Shown: one piece after another, positions 45,523 to 56,060 of the stretch
Layout of the letters: each line of letters opens with the position of its first letter
Numbering within the stretch: the first letter of the stretch is position 1
Assembly (NCBI GenBank): GCA_033439795.1
Contig: JAUTDP010000002.1
Coordinates: 1,116,001-1,180,000 of the forward strand
From: Sordaria brevicollis
Lineage: Eukaryota; Ascomycota; Sordariomycetes; Sordariales; Sordariaceae
DNA length: 64,000 bases
Reading direction: 5' to 3'
Translations under genes and position numbers: made by a program
Notes under the pieces: generated by a model
The model's database searches: none
The model's input: only the letters and a program-made list of their open reading frames with translations
What the model was told of the DNA's origin: nothing

Positions 45523-48242
45523 TGTGTATTAGGTAAAGCAGTAGGAGGTTGACTGCTAGGAAAGAGACCGTGTGTGTTTTTGTTTAGCGGCTTGAAAAGG
45601 TTGAAGTCGTGGGCAGGTGCGGCTTGGTGTTGTTATGTATGTAGTGTGTGTGCTCGTGCGCCGACCTTGTGGTGAATGACCCAGATTTGCCGAGGGAAAA
45701 TTTGGTCGGGGTTAGGTAAATAGATGTTAAAATACGATTCTGCGGCTGCAAAATTATGCCAAAAATTCGAGTTCGTTTCGAATAGATGGGGGAAGGCCAA
45801 GCTTTGTGCCTGGAGGGAATCGACCGACTTGTAATGAGGATTGGCGTCTTGCCACTCCTGGTGCAATTCCAAACTTGCCCGTGCCGCGAAGGGTTTGGCG
45901 AGATTTGGTATAAAAGCCCGGACTCAGTTGGGACGGGACCTCTTCTTGACCTGTTCTGTTCGACGGGTCCCTGGAAGGCCCTGGACAGCTAGGCTGACCC
46001 CACGGATGGGTTCGATCACTTCCCCGGACAGGGGTAGACGGGTCCAAGATGACGGGACAGGAAAATTCCAGGGGTGGGTGACAAAGGGCAAAAGATGACA
46101 GTGTGGTTGTTTTTAGCCAAGCCTCGGAAGTCGGAATCAACTTTTTTCGCAGCAGCGTGTCGTCAGGAAGTTGGAGTCGATGATGGCTTGCACAAGGGGG
46201 CTTAATACGGGGATTGATGCTAGAACCTGGAAAGCACACGAGGAATCGGTGGGGGGAGCTCATAGAGATATATAAGCTGCACCGCTGTCCCTCGCTCCAT
46301 CCATGGCATTTGCATATTAGCTGACAGGTGCGACCAAACAACCAACATCATGATCCATGAGCGTCTTACACGAAGCGAAGCCGCAGCTGCAGCAACTACC
46401 GTACAATACGAGGCCCCAAACAAACGGGGTCGACATGATGGCACGTAAGCTCGGAGCAGAGACTGCAAATAGCCGCTTCGCTGAGTCAGGCTGGCATATA
46501 GTTGGTATCAATGCTGAGGGTTATGTCGCTGACGCCCGTCATGTTGTTGCTTGTTGGCATGCTGGGAAATGGAGGAGGCGGGCGTACTGTGTGTGTAGAG
46601 ATCAGGAAATTCGCCCTTGGACAGACCCCTTTCCACAAGGGGCCCGGCCCCGAGCCCTGATACCCCTGGTCTAGCGCTCTGAATAGCAGCCGTTATAGCA
46701 GCCGCTTATTACCGACCACGATCTTTTTGTTGCGCACACACAGTGTTGACGGTACTGCCTGTCCTGCGTGTCATGTCAATCCTTTCTGCTACCATGTGGC
46801 CGTTTAGTGACTGGAGTCGTGGTCGTGTGTGTGAAGGCATGCCGTGGGGACCTGAACAGGGTGGAAATCGGCATGGAGCAGTGGTGGGAAATCGCATATC
46901 GCCGACCGTGTTCGAAACATGTTCGAATGCCGCTGGAAGCCCGGAAACCAAGCCTAGAGGTTGGATTTGGGGAAATAAGGAGGCATCTTGCCGCCGTGTG
47001 ACCTCCGCGAAAAAGGTTCAACCTTGTTGTTGCCCCCCGGGCCACTTCCGCCCTTCCGGGACCAGCGGGTTGGCGAGCTGCTGCAGTTTGTCGCGTGCAG
47101 ACGTGCAGAAGTGCATGGCAGCGGATCCATGTCCACCATTTTCCCCCTGGCATTAGCAGACATTAGCGCATTTTCAGGGGTTCGGGGACCACCCCCGTCC
47201 ATGCCGTACCGTTCCATGCTCGACGACGCATGGTCGAAGGCATGTCATATATGGCTGCCTGACTGTGCATACACACTCTCGAAGGGACGACTCCGGAGCT
47301 GATAAATGATGGATCGTGCATACAAAAGCCCCTCAAACGCCAAACACAGCGTCCGGACCGCGAGGCCCCAGCGCCGCGGACATGAGGCACCAAACCCGCA
47401 GAGCGGTCACGGCTGAAGCAGAAAGCTGGAACACACACGGGGTTACAGTACGCTATGCCACTCGCCGAGCGGCATCAGCTCGCATTTCAGCCAAAGGGGC
47501 ATAGGGACGGGCGTACGGAATGATAGGAAGAGGACAAACGCGTCCGGCCAGAATGTAATGCGTCATTAAGATCAGATCAGATCACCTGCATAGCGTCATG
47601 AAATTGTTGCCAAGTGCTCGGTCTAGTGTTGGTGGGAAAAGACAGAAACAACGGGCGCATCCTTTCCGCTTCGGTCAGGGATTGCGGTTGCGAGAAGAAC
47701 ATGTCGCGTGGTGTTATTCCGCTATCTAGGAGAGTTCGTTTGTCAGAATTTTCGTAATGAATAGTGAGGGTGATACTCAGGCTAGGTACTGATCCTCCGA
47801 AATCTCACTACGGGCCATAGCAAAAGTTCATCTTTTGGGCGTAAAGAAGGGCTCCATCCGGTCGGGTCATCCGTCTGTTCCGGTTGCTCCGCGGGCGCCT
47901 CTAGGCCAGGTTCTTGTGCGGTATCCTTTGGTATTGGGCCGGACGAGTTTCTCTAGGTGGCCCTTTAGGTGTGGCTCCCTCAAACTAGTCGGCCCTGGAT
48001 GCTCGGCGACCACCACGTTGTACCTGAACCCCCACTCAACCGCCGTCATCGTGTCTCACTCTCGGCCGAGTTTCAATCCATGATTCAGCGAGAGCAGCAA
48101 CCACACGCCGTGCTCAGTGCCGTGTATACCGTGATCCCATTCGATTCCGCACTCCCGCCCATCCCGCACCATCCCGCACCCATATCCATAGCCACGGTAC
48201 GCTGACAGCATTGGTAATTGGTAATCACCGCGTCTGGTTTCA
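45523..48242. other. 2.7-kb intergenic region, no gene recognised
   Basis: The region starts with the acetyltransferase promoter. Overlapping short open frames on both strands lack family signatures. Sequence around 46700-47500 has higher GC and several frames of 80-140 codons, none with supporting splice sites. Nothing firm can be annotated. Confidence 0.45.
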
Positions 48243-49212
48243 TCAATTTCCATCCAACTTCCGGCTAACCCTGCCCTTCTTGCCCGTCTTGTCGTCGGAG
48301 AGCGCAGACCTCTCCACTGAGCCTCGGAGGCCGTCGCTGGCGTCATCGGAGCGGGTATCGATCATGTCGTCCGCATTGTTGCGCAGATGGTGGCTCTCGT
48401 AGCCCCCGGCACGGCGGTCACGCTCGCCTCGGGGACCTTGGCGAGCGTCCTGTGGGTGCGTTAGCGGGAGACCCATAGCAAACATTAAACCCATGCCAGT
48501 GCCCATGGCGATCCCCGTTTCAAAACCACGACGAAAGTCTGGAGTCCAATTGGTGACGGACATAGGATCGCCGCTAATGCTAGTTTCAGGACCAGTTGCA
48601 CTTTCTTTCGGGGCAGCTTGAGGGGCCGGAGGGGTCTGATTGCGTCGTTCAGGTGTGTGCTGATCTGATGGGTTCGGAGAGTCGCTTCTTGGGTGGTCAA
48701 CTACGGCGCTAGGCGGCCTCGCATTCCTGGCATTTTTGGCGCCTATGACGAATTTATGACGGGTTAGCGAAGGAACGGTATTTTCTTTTAGCGGAAACAA
48801 TTTCAATCTCTGGAATCCCTGCCAAATGTCACATGCCTTGATGAGGTGAATGCTCAGGCTCCTGCTGTCCAGCCCGAAACGTATCGGGCATACTATGCCT
48901 TGCGGGTGGGGTGACTTGGAACTGAGGATTCGTGGGTAGGTAGTTGGAGGTCGAAGTAGCCGTCGGCACGCTCGTGTACGCTGGTGCCGGACGGCTGCTC
49001 CCGCTCCCCTGGGCTTGAACCGCGTGGTTGGAAGCGCCCGGAACTTGAACAACCGCCACAGGGTTCCGTCCAGGACAGCGCCAGACATGGCACGTATACT
49101 GGTCCTTGTGAGTTGGGTAACAGGCGGTTGAGCAGAGTTGAGAGCCGCAGTAGATACAGGCCAAGACTTGAACAACGGGCTGGATGACAGCCATGGGCAT
49201 GGTTGGCATCAT
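48243..49212 (-). CDS. Cys-rich N-terminal hypothetical protein with GC-AG intron
   Basis: Exon 1 (49212-48837) begins MMPTMPMAVIQPVVQVLACIYC and carries CIYC, CSTAC, HKDQYTC and CPGRNP, a spacing that resembles part of a zinc-binding (MYND-like) knuckle. Exon 2 (48742-48243) encodes a Pro/Ser/Arg-rich linker, WTPDFRRGFETGIAMGTGMGLMFAMGLPL (a Gly/Met-rich hydrophobic patch) and a charged tail. The only splice pair that keeps both frames is CAAG|GCATGT at 48837/48836 with branch CGCTAACCC and acceptor CATAG at 48743, a GC-AG intron of 94 bases. The combined protein has 291 residues. The family is not recognised; the zinc-knuckle reading is tentative. Confidence 0.6.
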
Positions 49213-50340
49213 CTCGGGCTTGATTCTCGGATGCCGGAACCGCGGATGCAGTCCGTGTGCATATAAACCCCTATGTTACTGGCAGATATGTTTCTCCGAT
49301 TGTAGTGCGTGTTGATGCTTCCGTACGTTGGCGGAGGTGCTTCAGCGGAGACACGCTGTAGGCGGCACCGAATTGTAGTGAGTAGCAAGCGCTAAGGTGG
49401 GGAGGACGGGAAGCCGATGAGACCTTTCTCGATCCGCCGAGATCTACCGGCAACGATTGAAGCCGCAAGACTTTAACACTGTTTTCGATGCGTCTTCTGT
49501 CAGTGGAATTTGATATTATCAGGCGACAAGTGGAGTAGGAATTACGAGGGATGTTTCCAGGCCTGGCGTCAAACCGTTCGAGTTCTTCACCGCGATTCTG
49601 CACAAAGGGCCAACGAGGCCAGGGTTAACTGAGCAAACGGCGGCAAAGACGCAAATACCCAAGATATGCGGGTGACGATTGCTGTCGTCCGCGCTTGTGC
49701 TGTCGCTTGTCGAGGCTTGTCTCGCTTAAGGTCCAAAGATGGCAACCCTCATCAATTGCCAAATTTGACGAGATGGCGGGTTTTTTGCCGGTCCGTTTAA
49801 TTGGCGAAAAGCCACGAAAACGATGGCAATCAATCTCAGTTCTTCTTTTCTCCGGGACTTGTTTTGCGGAGGTGTCGGGCGCGGGTATGAGTTGGAGAAT
49901 AATCGGATATGTTGTGGGATACTGGGGCCCGTCCTAGTTTCCGGTGCAAGTTGCAAGATGGAAAACACAAAGTTTGGGATCACGGGAAATTTTTATTTTG
50001 CTGGCAGCCATCCAATTTTCTATTCACTTCAAGTCGTCTGTCATTCACTGCACTCACTGCAGGCAACGGATTAATGCGGGCCGTTTGCTTGGACAGTGCC
50101 TCCGGGCCGACTGCAGATTGCAGAGTGCATCAGACGGAAGGCACGACCCAGAGAAGCAGCCCAACACGGACACTTCATGATGGAAGCCTACAAACTCAAA
50201 ACGAAGGAACGTTGCTCTATCTTTAGTTCCGGCCATTGACCGCCTTGCAAAGTTTTTCTCTGCTTGCCTTTGCCCTTCTATTCCTGGCACATCGACTTTC
50301 ACTTCTCCCACACAAACACCGATCGTAATCCTTCTTTCTG
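49213..50340. other. Intergenic region, no gene seen
   Basis: Between the Cys-rich gene start and the end of the HET-like pseudogene. Short frames only. No regulatory element could be assigned. Confidence 0.5.
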
Positions 50341-51676
50341 TTACTTCATGATCCCATGCAACAAGTCTCTCGCAACGAACCCTTCACTCTTCACACCAGT
50401 CTTATGATCTTGGTGGGTCCCTCCACCATCCATCGTTGTTGAAGCCGTTGGATGGAATTCGTCTCCGGCCCCTGGTCCGGAGAAAAGTGTCTCGGCATCA
50501 GACTGAAATGTCCCAATCCTGCAATATTCGCCGGATGGGAGTTTGCGGAGAACTAGGCCCTTATGCCACCTCTTCTCAACAGCAATAGTTCACGGTAAAG
50601 TGTACCCAATCTCGTTGCTTTCGGAGATGCTGACAATAACTAACAAGATTACCTCCAGGTCCTCCTCCATAGCTGCGTGCTCAACTCTTCCCAAAGGCAC
50701 CAACGTATCGAACCTGACTTTACACAAGAAACCTTCCTCGATTCCGGCTCTGTTTGCAATGTACAAGCGTGGATCAACGTGCACATACACTCCCTCACCG
50801 CTATGCGGTTCTTGCAGGATGTCTCGTTGTGCAAGTCGCCAACAAGCTCGTTTGAGGTAGCCGCGCACTATCAACACGGCCGACTTCAATGTACCAAACT
50901 CGTCACCATCTGACTGTTTGGGCAAGGGCTCTGTTTCCCAGTCGACGATGCTGCATTGGAACCGTCGGGTCAGCTTCGTCCACCATATACCCTGGGAAGA
51001 ATGCTCGAAAAGTTGTCCCGCTCCATCCACTAATGCCCAGGACCATGTTGGACCACAGTACTTCCCCGTCCCTGGCTCCGCTAGAATCATCCGAGCTTTT
51101 GGTCATCAAAAGAAGTGCGGAAGGCATCATCTCTACTAAAAGTCCAGCGACATATCGGTAACCTAACGAGATCTGAAACGATCGAGCAAAAGCTGGTATG
51201 GCTGGCAGTCGATCAGAGGATAACGTGAGTTTCCTTTCTGAAGAATGGTCAACAATGGGTTTCCACCGCTTACAGGATGCTACCTGATTGACACCGTCAT
51301 TTTGTCTCTGACCAGATTGAATATGTCCAAGTTGGATGGCATTGCAGATTCTCCAGCATTCCATAACCTGCGCAATTCCGCCCAGCTTTCCAATCTCTCC
51401 TGCATCTGCGTAAACCCACCCGTCCGTCCATAATGGCCTTTCTGATGCGCGTTTTGACTTCATTACTTCTGGGCACCACCATCCTGTTTGAACGCTGCCA
51501 TAGTCAAGAACTCGAGGGGACAGTCGCATCTCCTGAAACGTCCATGCACGCTGTCCAAGCGGGTTGCGATCAATCAACGGCAACAGCTCATGGTTGTTGC
51601 TGGGCGAAATTGCCATTAGAGCCCTCGATTCCGTGCTCAGGAAGAGCCTATACGACACTGGATTGGTGATGGTCAA
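50341..51676 (-). pseudogene. HET-domain-like gene, apparently broken
   Basis: Minus-strand sequence matches the C-terminal two thirds of HET proteins: LGQRAWTFQEMRLSPRVLDYG, SSDRLPAIPAFA, YRYVAGLLVEMMPSALL, YCGPTWSWALVDG, VLIVRGYLKRACW, and KGLVLRKLPSGEYCRIGTF at the end. Two lesions are visible. Near 51120 the frame shifts between the MMPSALL part and the GKYCGPTWSW part. At 50592-50590 an in-frame TGA interrupts the reading before AVEKRW; the frame then stays open to TAA at 50343. The N-terminal HET core (SHCWG, IDALCI-type motifs) is not found; an open frame at 52165-51734 lies upstream but does not match. It is probably a decayed incompatibility gene; sequencing error could mimic either lesion. 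Confidence 0.7.
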
Positions 51677-51699
51677 TCAAGAAGATGACTGGAACAATT

Positions 51700-52671
51700 C
51701 ATTTGATGTCGACGTGCTGGCATGGGCCGCTCTTTATACCCGAACCGCTATGGACGCTGTAGCCAGCAGTGCCATCAGTGTAACTTTCAGGGTGCTTTTC
51801 AGCGGATGGTTGACGGGTGGGTGGACCGTCCAAACCAAGGAATCATTCCGACCAATCAGGTATAATAGATCCGGAGTCGACATTCCTTTTTGGGTGCAAC
51901 AGCCCCGACACGTCCCATATCTCGGCAGCTTATCCCGGCCCATCGACATATGTACCGCCGTGGCATCTGCGATGGCGAAGTGGATGTCCAATGTCAAAGC
52001 CTTGATCATGTAATTGAAAGTAATGAAGAGTCGATGTTTCAACTTCCCGGATATCATAATGAAACGAAAGCTTACTGACAATGACAAATCTTGGACCAGG
52101 GAAGTTGGGATGGGACAACAGGAAGGCCAGCTTCGACAAAATCTTTCAGCCCCTACAGGTTGCACCCTGCTCCGTTCTCTACACCAGGATCACAAAGTCC
52201 TCAATCTATCTCGTCGTCGGTCCGGAGTCATACATCTTAATTTTAACTCTTAACCCGCTGACCTGTTTGGCAGCTGCCCAAATATTCTTAGAACCTTTGT
52301 TGAAGCCAGAGCGTATCGCGGCTCGTTGGTGATGTTGGGTGTCGACGCGGCTCACTCATTGTTGAAGAAATCAACTTGTTTTATCTTGTGTTGCACAGGT
52401 ACGTAGAGTTCCGCACCACGGCGATGTATTGACCAACACGCAGGCGCACACTTTCTACACTTCGACGCGCTCACGGTGGTGGAAATGACCATTATCTCAG
52501 TTGGCGACAACAGCCCAGGGCTTCTCATTCGGCTATAAATGCATTATGCTCCTTGTCCTGATGATGCTGTTGTCGCAGAGCAGAGACATACAAGAGCTTT
52601 CCATTACACCTTACCCACATCGCTACCTCTCATCTACTTTTCAGCCGGCCTACCTCTTCATCACAAACACT
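51700..52671. other. Possible 5' remainder of the HET-like gene and leader of the next gene
   Basis: On the minus strand near 52160-52075 a stretch reads FVEAGLPVVPSQLPWSKIC, faintly like the HET segment after SHCWG. Continuity is lost, with stops around 51740. The plus strand from about 52330 probably holds the promoter and 5' leader of the Lys-rich gene. Confidence 0.35.
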
Positions 52672-53403
52672 ATGCCCAACATACTCAGCACAGATAGGCC
52701 CGAGGCGGCAGCGGCCCCTGTGGCCTCTGATGCCCTTGTACAACCCATCTCACCCTCACCGAGCAGCCCAGACTCAAACGCAACATCATCCTCCACCGAT
52801 ACCGTTCGTGAGGCATACGACCTGATACTCTACATGATCAAATCACTCGACTGGGATGTCAGGGAGAGAATCGAAGGCAGCTCCATTGACCCTGGAAGAA
52901 AATTCCTTATCAAAGCCGACTTACACAAGGACCTATTGGAGAAACAACGCGATCTCGGCTCGGGAAACGGCCAAGACTTCAAGAGAATGACCGTTGAGAA
53001 TCGCGAGAATATAATCCGCAAGATAGAGGAGACTATTGCGCGGTATTTTGAACGTATAAATGATGAAGAAAGGGCTGCTCTTGAGCACATCCTGCAAATG
53101 GGACCGGACGAGGTGAAGGATGCCCTGTTGGGTGTGGAGGAAAAGCTGGATGAGTCTACCATTGTACCGCCAGCGCCGGTGCAGGTGATGAAGATCATGC
53201 AGGAGTTGCATGATTTGGGGATAAAGTTTGATTGGAGCCATAATGTGAAGGAAGCTACCAATGTGACGGAGGCTAAGGGGAAGGGGATTGAAGAGGAGGA
53301 GACCAAGGGGGAGGATCCTCAGGGGAAGGACACCGCGGAAAAGGGGACCAAAGGGAAGAAGGCCAAGGGAAAGAAGGGGTCGAAGTCGATTAAGAATTCT
53401 TAG
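52672..53403 (+). CDS. Hypothetical Lys-rich protein, 243 aa
   Basis: Start chosen at 52672 (CACTATGCCC, MPNILSTDRPEAAAAP). An in-frame extension upstream to 52501 lacks an ATG at its 5' end and has a hydrophobic MLLVLMMLL stretch that would suggest a different start at 52546. The central part is charged and helical (REAYDLILYMIKSLDWDVRERIE ... RENIIRKIEETIARYFERIN). The C-terminus is a Lys/Gly/Glu-rich tail with GKGIEEEETKGED and GKKAKGKKG. No signal motif or known domain is seen. It ends less than 500 bases from the RIPed block. Similar genes, if found, would probably be lineage-specific. Confidence 0.55.
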   Translation: MPNILSTDRPEAAAAPVASDALVQPISPSPSSPDSNATSSSTDTVREAYDLILYMIKSLDWDVRERIEGSSIDPGRKFLIKADLHKDLLEKQRDLGSGNGQDFKRMTVENRENIIRKIEETIARYFERINDEERAALEHILQMGPDEVKDALLGVEEKLDESTIVPPAPVQVMKIMQELHDLGIKFDWSHNVKEATNVTEAKGKGIEEEETKGEDPQGKDTAEKGTKGKKAKGKKGSKSIKNS

Positions 53404-53850
53404 ACCAGACGGGGCCGTGGAATGTTAATTAAAGTCGTCTCTTTCTGTTTGACTTTTCTTTCCTGGATGGCCAGATCGGTTGTTGAATGGTATAGAGTCA
53501 AGCGGGAAAGCGTAGCCGAACCGTTAAGAATTGATAAGGAGGTTCACATTGCGTATCAACCGTGAGGCGGAATGGCTGCTCCGATATTTGTCTGGGTTCT
53601 GACCAAGAATTGTCGAAGTGAAAGATGAGGTGATGCAATCGTGGGTAAGGCACATCAGCGGCACCTGCTGTCTCCGATGCCGTGCTATTGCGCACTACAG
53701 GTAGTCGCCAGTTACTACACTAACTGATACTGGTGTCTATAGGAGCTCATAAAGATAAAGGCCCATCCGTTACACGTCGACCACTCGGCATGGTGAGTTC
53801 CCGCACAGACCCCTAACACCTCATACAAACTCCAACCAGCGCTGTCGATA
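53404..53850. other. Edge of gene block B
   Basis: Balanced-composition non-coding sequence leads to the AT-rich boundary near 53850, where TACTTA repeats begin (CTTATACTTACTTATACTTAC at 53918-53938, in part). Confidence 0.5.
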
Positions 53851-53859
53851 AGTTAAGTT

Positions 53860-55812
53860 AAATCAAATAGGGGGTTATACTTATTTAAATAGAGTAAGTA
53901 GAGCCTCATATTTACTTATACTTACTTATACTTACTTACTTAATTATATTTACTAAGCCAAAATTACGTTTTTTTCTAGTTTTAATATTAATAATGTTTA
54001 AATTCCTACGATTTTTAGCTTATTATAACGGTTAAGAATCTAATTATATTTTCTACTTATTTTTAAATATTATTACCTAATTTAAATTGTAATTAAAATT
54101 TTAAAATCTCGATAGTATTAACGGATTCGGCTGTAAAATTTTGCTTTTAGTTATCGAAAGTTAATTTAGCGCTATTAAAAGAACGTTCGCAATTATTTAC
54201 TATCGAAGGGATAGAATAGAAGTTGAAGGCTATATACGATAATCGAAGGTATATATTTTAGTACGCCCGCTATTATACTAATATATCGTTAATAGCGTAG
54301 ATTTTATTATTAAGATATTTATAAAATTTATCCTCCTTTTTTAATTATAATAAGAGGGTATTATAGAAATTGTAATTAATAAATTAATCGTTATTAATGA
54401 TCCTTATTTATTAGTTATTAGTATTAATTGGTGGCTTTTCGATTAGTTAGTTAGTATATTCGATTTCGTAGATATTTATAAAGTCGCCCTTAATTTCTTC
54501 AAATTCTATATTTATTAATTCCCTCTCTACTTAACGAAGGCGGTAGTTAGGGTATAAAATTATAATTATTTAATATATAGGGTAGCTCTTTATTTTAGTT
54601 TTATATTACTTTAATTTGGTTATTATTCGATTAATAATATATTTAATAATTTTTATACTTTTATTAATTAAATCGTTAATATAATTTATAGGAGGATTAA
54701 GTATTATAATTTGGGAGGAAATAATCGCGGTAATTTAAGAGGTTCGTATTAATTAAAATAAAGGTAATCGAATAGATAGTTAAGAGGGTTAAGAATTAGG
54801 GATTTTAGTAGGTAATTCTTAGGAGTTTAAAGTTAGACCCGGGGAGGATGGAGGAGGGGGTACGCGTTTATATATATTGCGATTACGGCGAATTGGTTAT
54901 TGGGTAGAGGTAGGAATAATAATTAAAGTGGTTATATTAATATTAGAGTTTAGAATTTCTAATCCTTTAAACGGTTTAAATATAATATCCCTTTGAAATT
55001 TTACTTTTATTAATTATAATTTATCGATAAAGCGGTGGAAATTGGGGATAATTATTAAAAAGAAGGGAATTTATATTTTAAATTTTTTAGTAAAGTCTGC
55101 GAATAATTTTATTACTTCTATAATGGCGGTAAGAATCCTTTAATCGTTATTATTAAATATATCCTTTTTAGGTAATTATTTAAAAGGATTAAAATAATTA
55201 ATTATTTCCTTAATATAATAATTAATATATTTATATAGTTTTTATATGCGGTGGATTATATAATAGTCGGAATTCTAGCGCGTTGTGTTATTGAGGATAA
55301 CGCTAATATTAGGAGAAACGGTTTCGTTATCGTTAATAGTATTAATATTTAATTAAGGTTAAATATTATTATTATAAATATCGCTATAGTTAAAGTAAAT
55401 AATTTCTTTAAAAGCGAGTACGTCGTTAGAAGCTTCTTCGAATAAATTAATTAATATTATATAAATGACCGATTAACTTAGTTTTATATTACTCCTATAG
55501 TAAAGTATCCTTATCTATAGTAGAAAGACGGGTAAATAGATTATTAAATTCGGGGTTAATTGTTTAGGGAAGTTTATTTTTTATAGTAATTTTTACGCTA
55601 AGGTTGAGAATATAATTAAAATAATGAAGGCGGCGAATTTAAATTTCGTTTTCGAAGTCAGTATAAATTAGAGAGGGGTAGAGACTTTTTATAATAAAGT
55701 ATATATAACGGTTATTAGAATTAATATTATTATATTAAAAATAAGAAACGTTATTAAGGATAATATTAAACGTATTAATGGCTTTTAGAATAGTAGTTGA
55801 AACGTTCTCCTT
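53860..55812 (-). mobile_element. hAT transposon relic (RIP-mutated)
   Basis: On the minus strand near 54240-54100 the sequence reads IPSIVNNCERSFNSAKLTF followed by a basic segment. This is the hATC dimerisation motif of hAT transposases (SxxxCERxFSxAKxxxxxxR), with expected Arg/Gln codons turned to stops. The remaining upstream part (to about 55.8 kb) is heavily mutated but keeps the same strand bias. TIRs and the 8-bp target duplication were not identified. Confidence 0.7.
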
Positions 55813-56060
55813 TGATAGGGTAACCGGGTAATACCACGAATGCTTGGTGCAATTCTGTAATATTAAAGAAGATGATGAAAAAAAAGAAGAAAGCGAGCCG
55901 CAGGCTGCGCCTGCGGGGAATCCTCTTATAAAAGGATTCCGACCCGATATATTAAAGTGGGTCCTCGACCGTCCGCCGGGCGGCTGCTAGGCATGCGCTT
56001 ATTAATATTGCCGGCTAGCCGGTCCTATTAGGGTATAGCGCTTATAGTATACTATACCTT
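55813..56060 (-). repeat. 3' LTR of the gypsy element, largely unmutated
   Basis: Plus-strand reading begins TGATAGGGTAACCGGG. It holds two adjacent perfect hairpins: CCGCAGG/CCTGCGG (55898-55904, 55910-55916) and GGAATCCT/AGGATTCC (55917-55924, 55933-55940, with a TATAAA in the loop). The inner end was not fixed; 56060 is an estimate from where RIP-like AT richness resumes. Confidence 0.65.

Noticed and set aside
46743..47156. 137-codon plus-strand frame and opposing frames
   Set aside because: Several frames on both strands are open because of higher GC; none has recognisable features.
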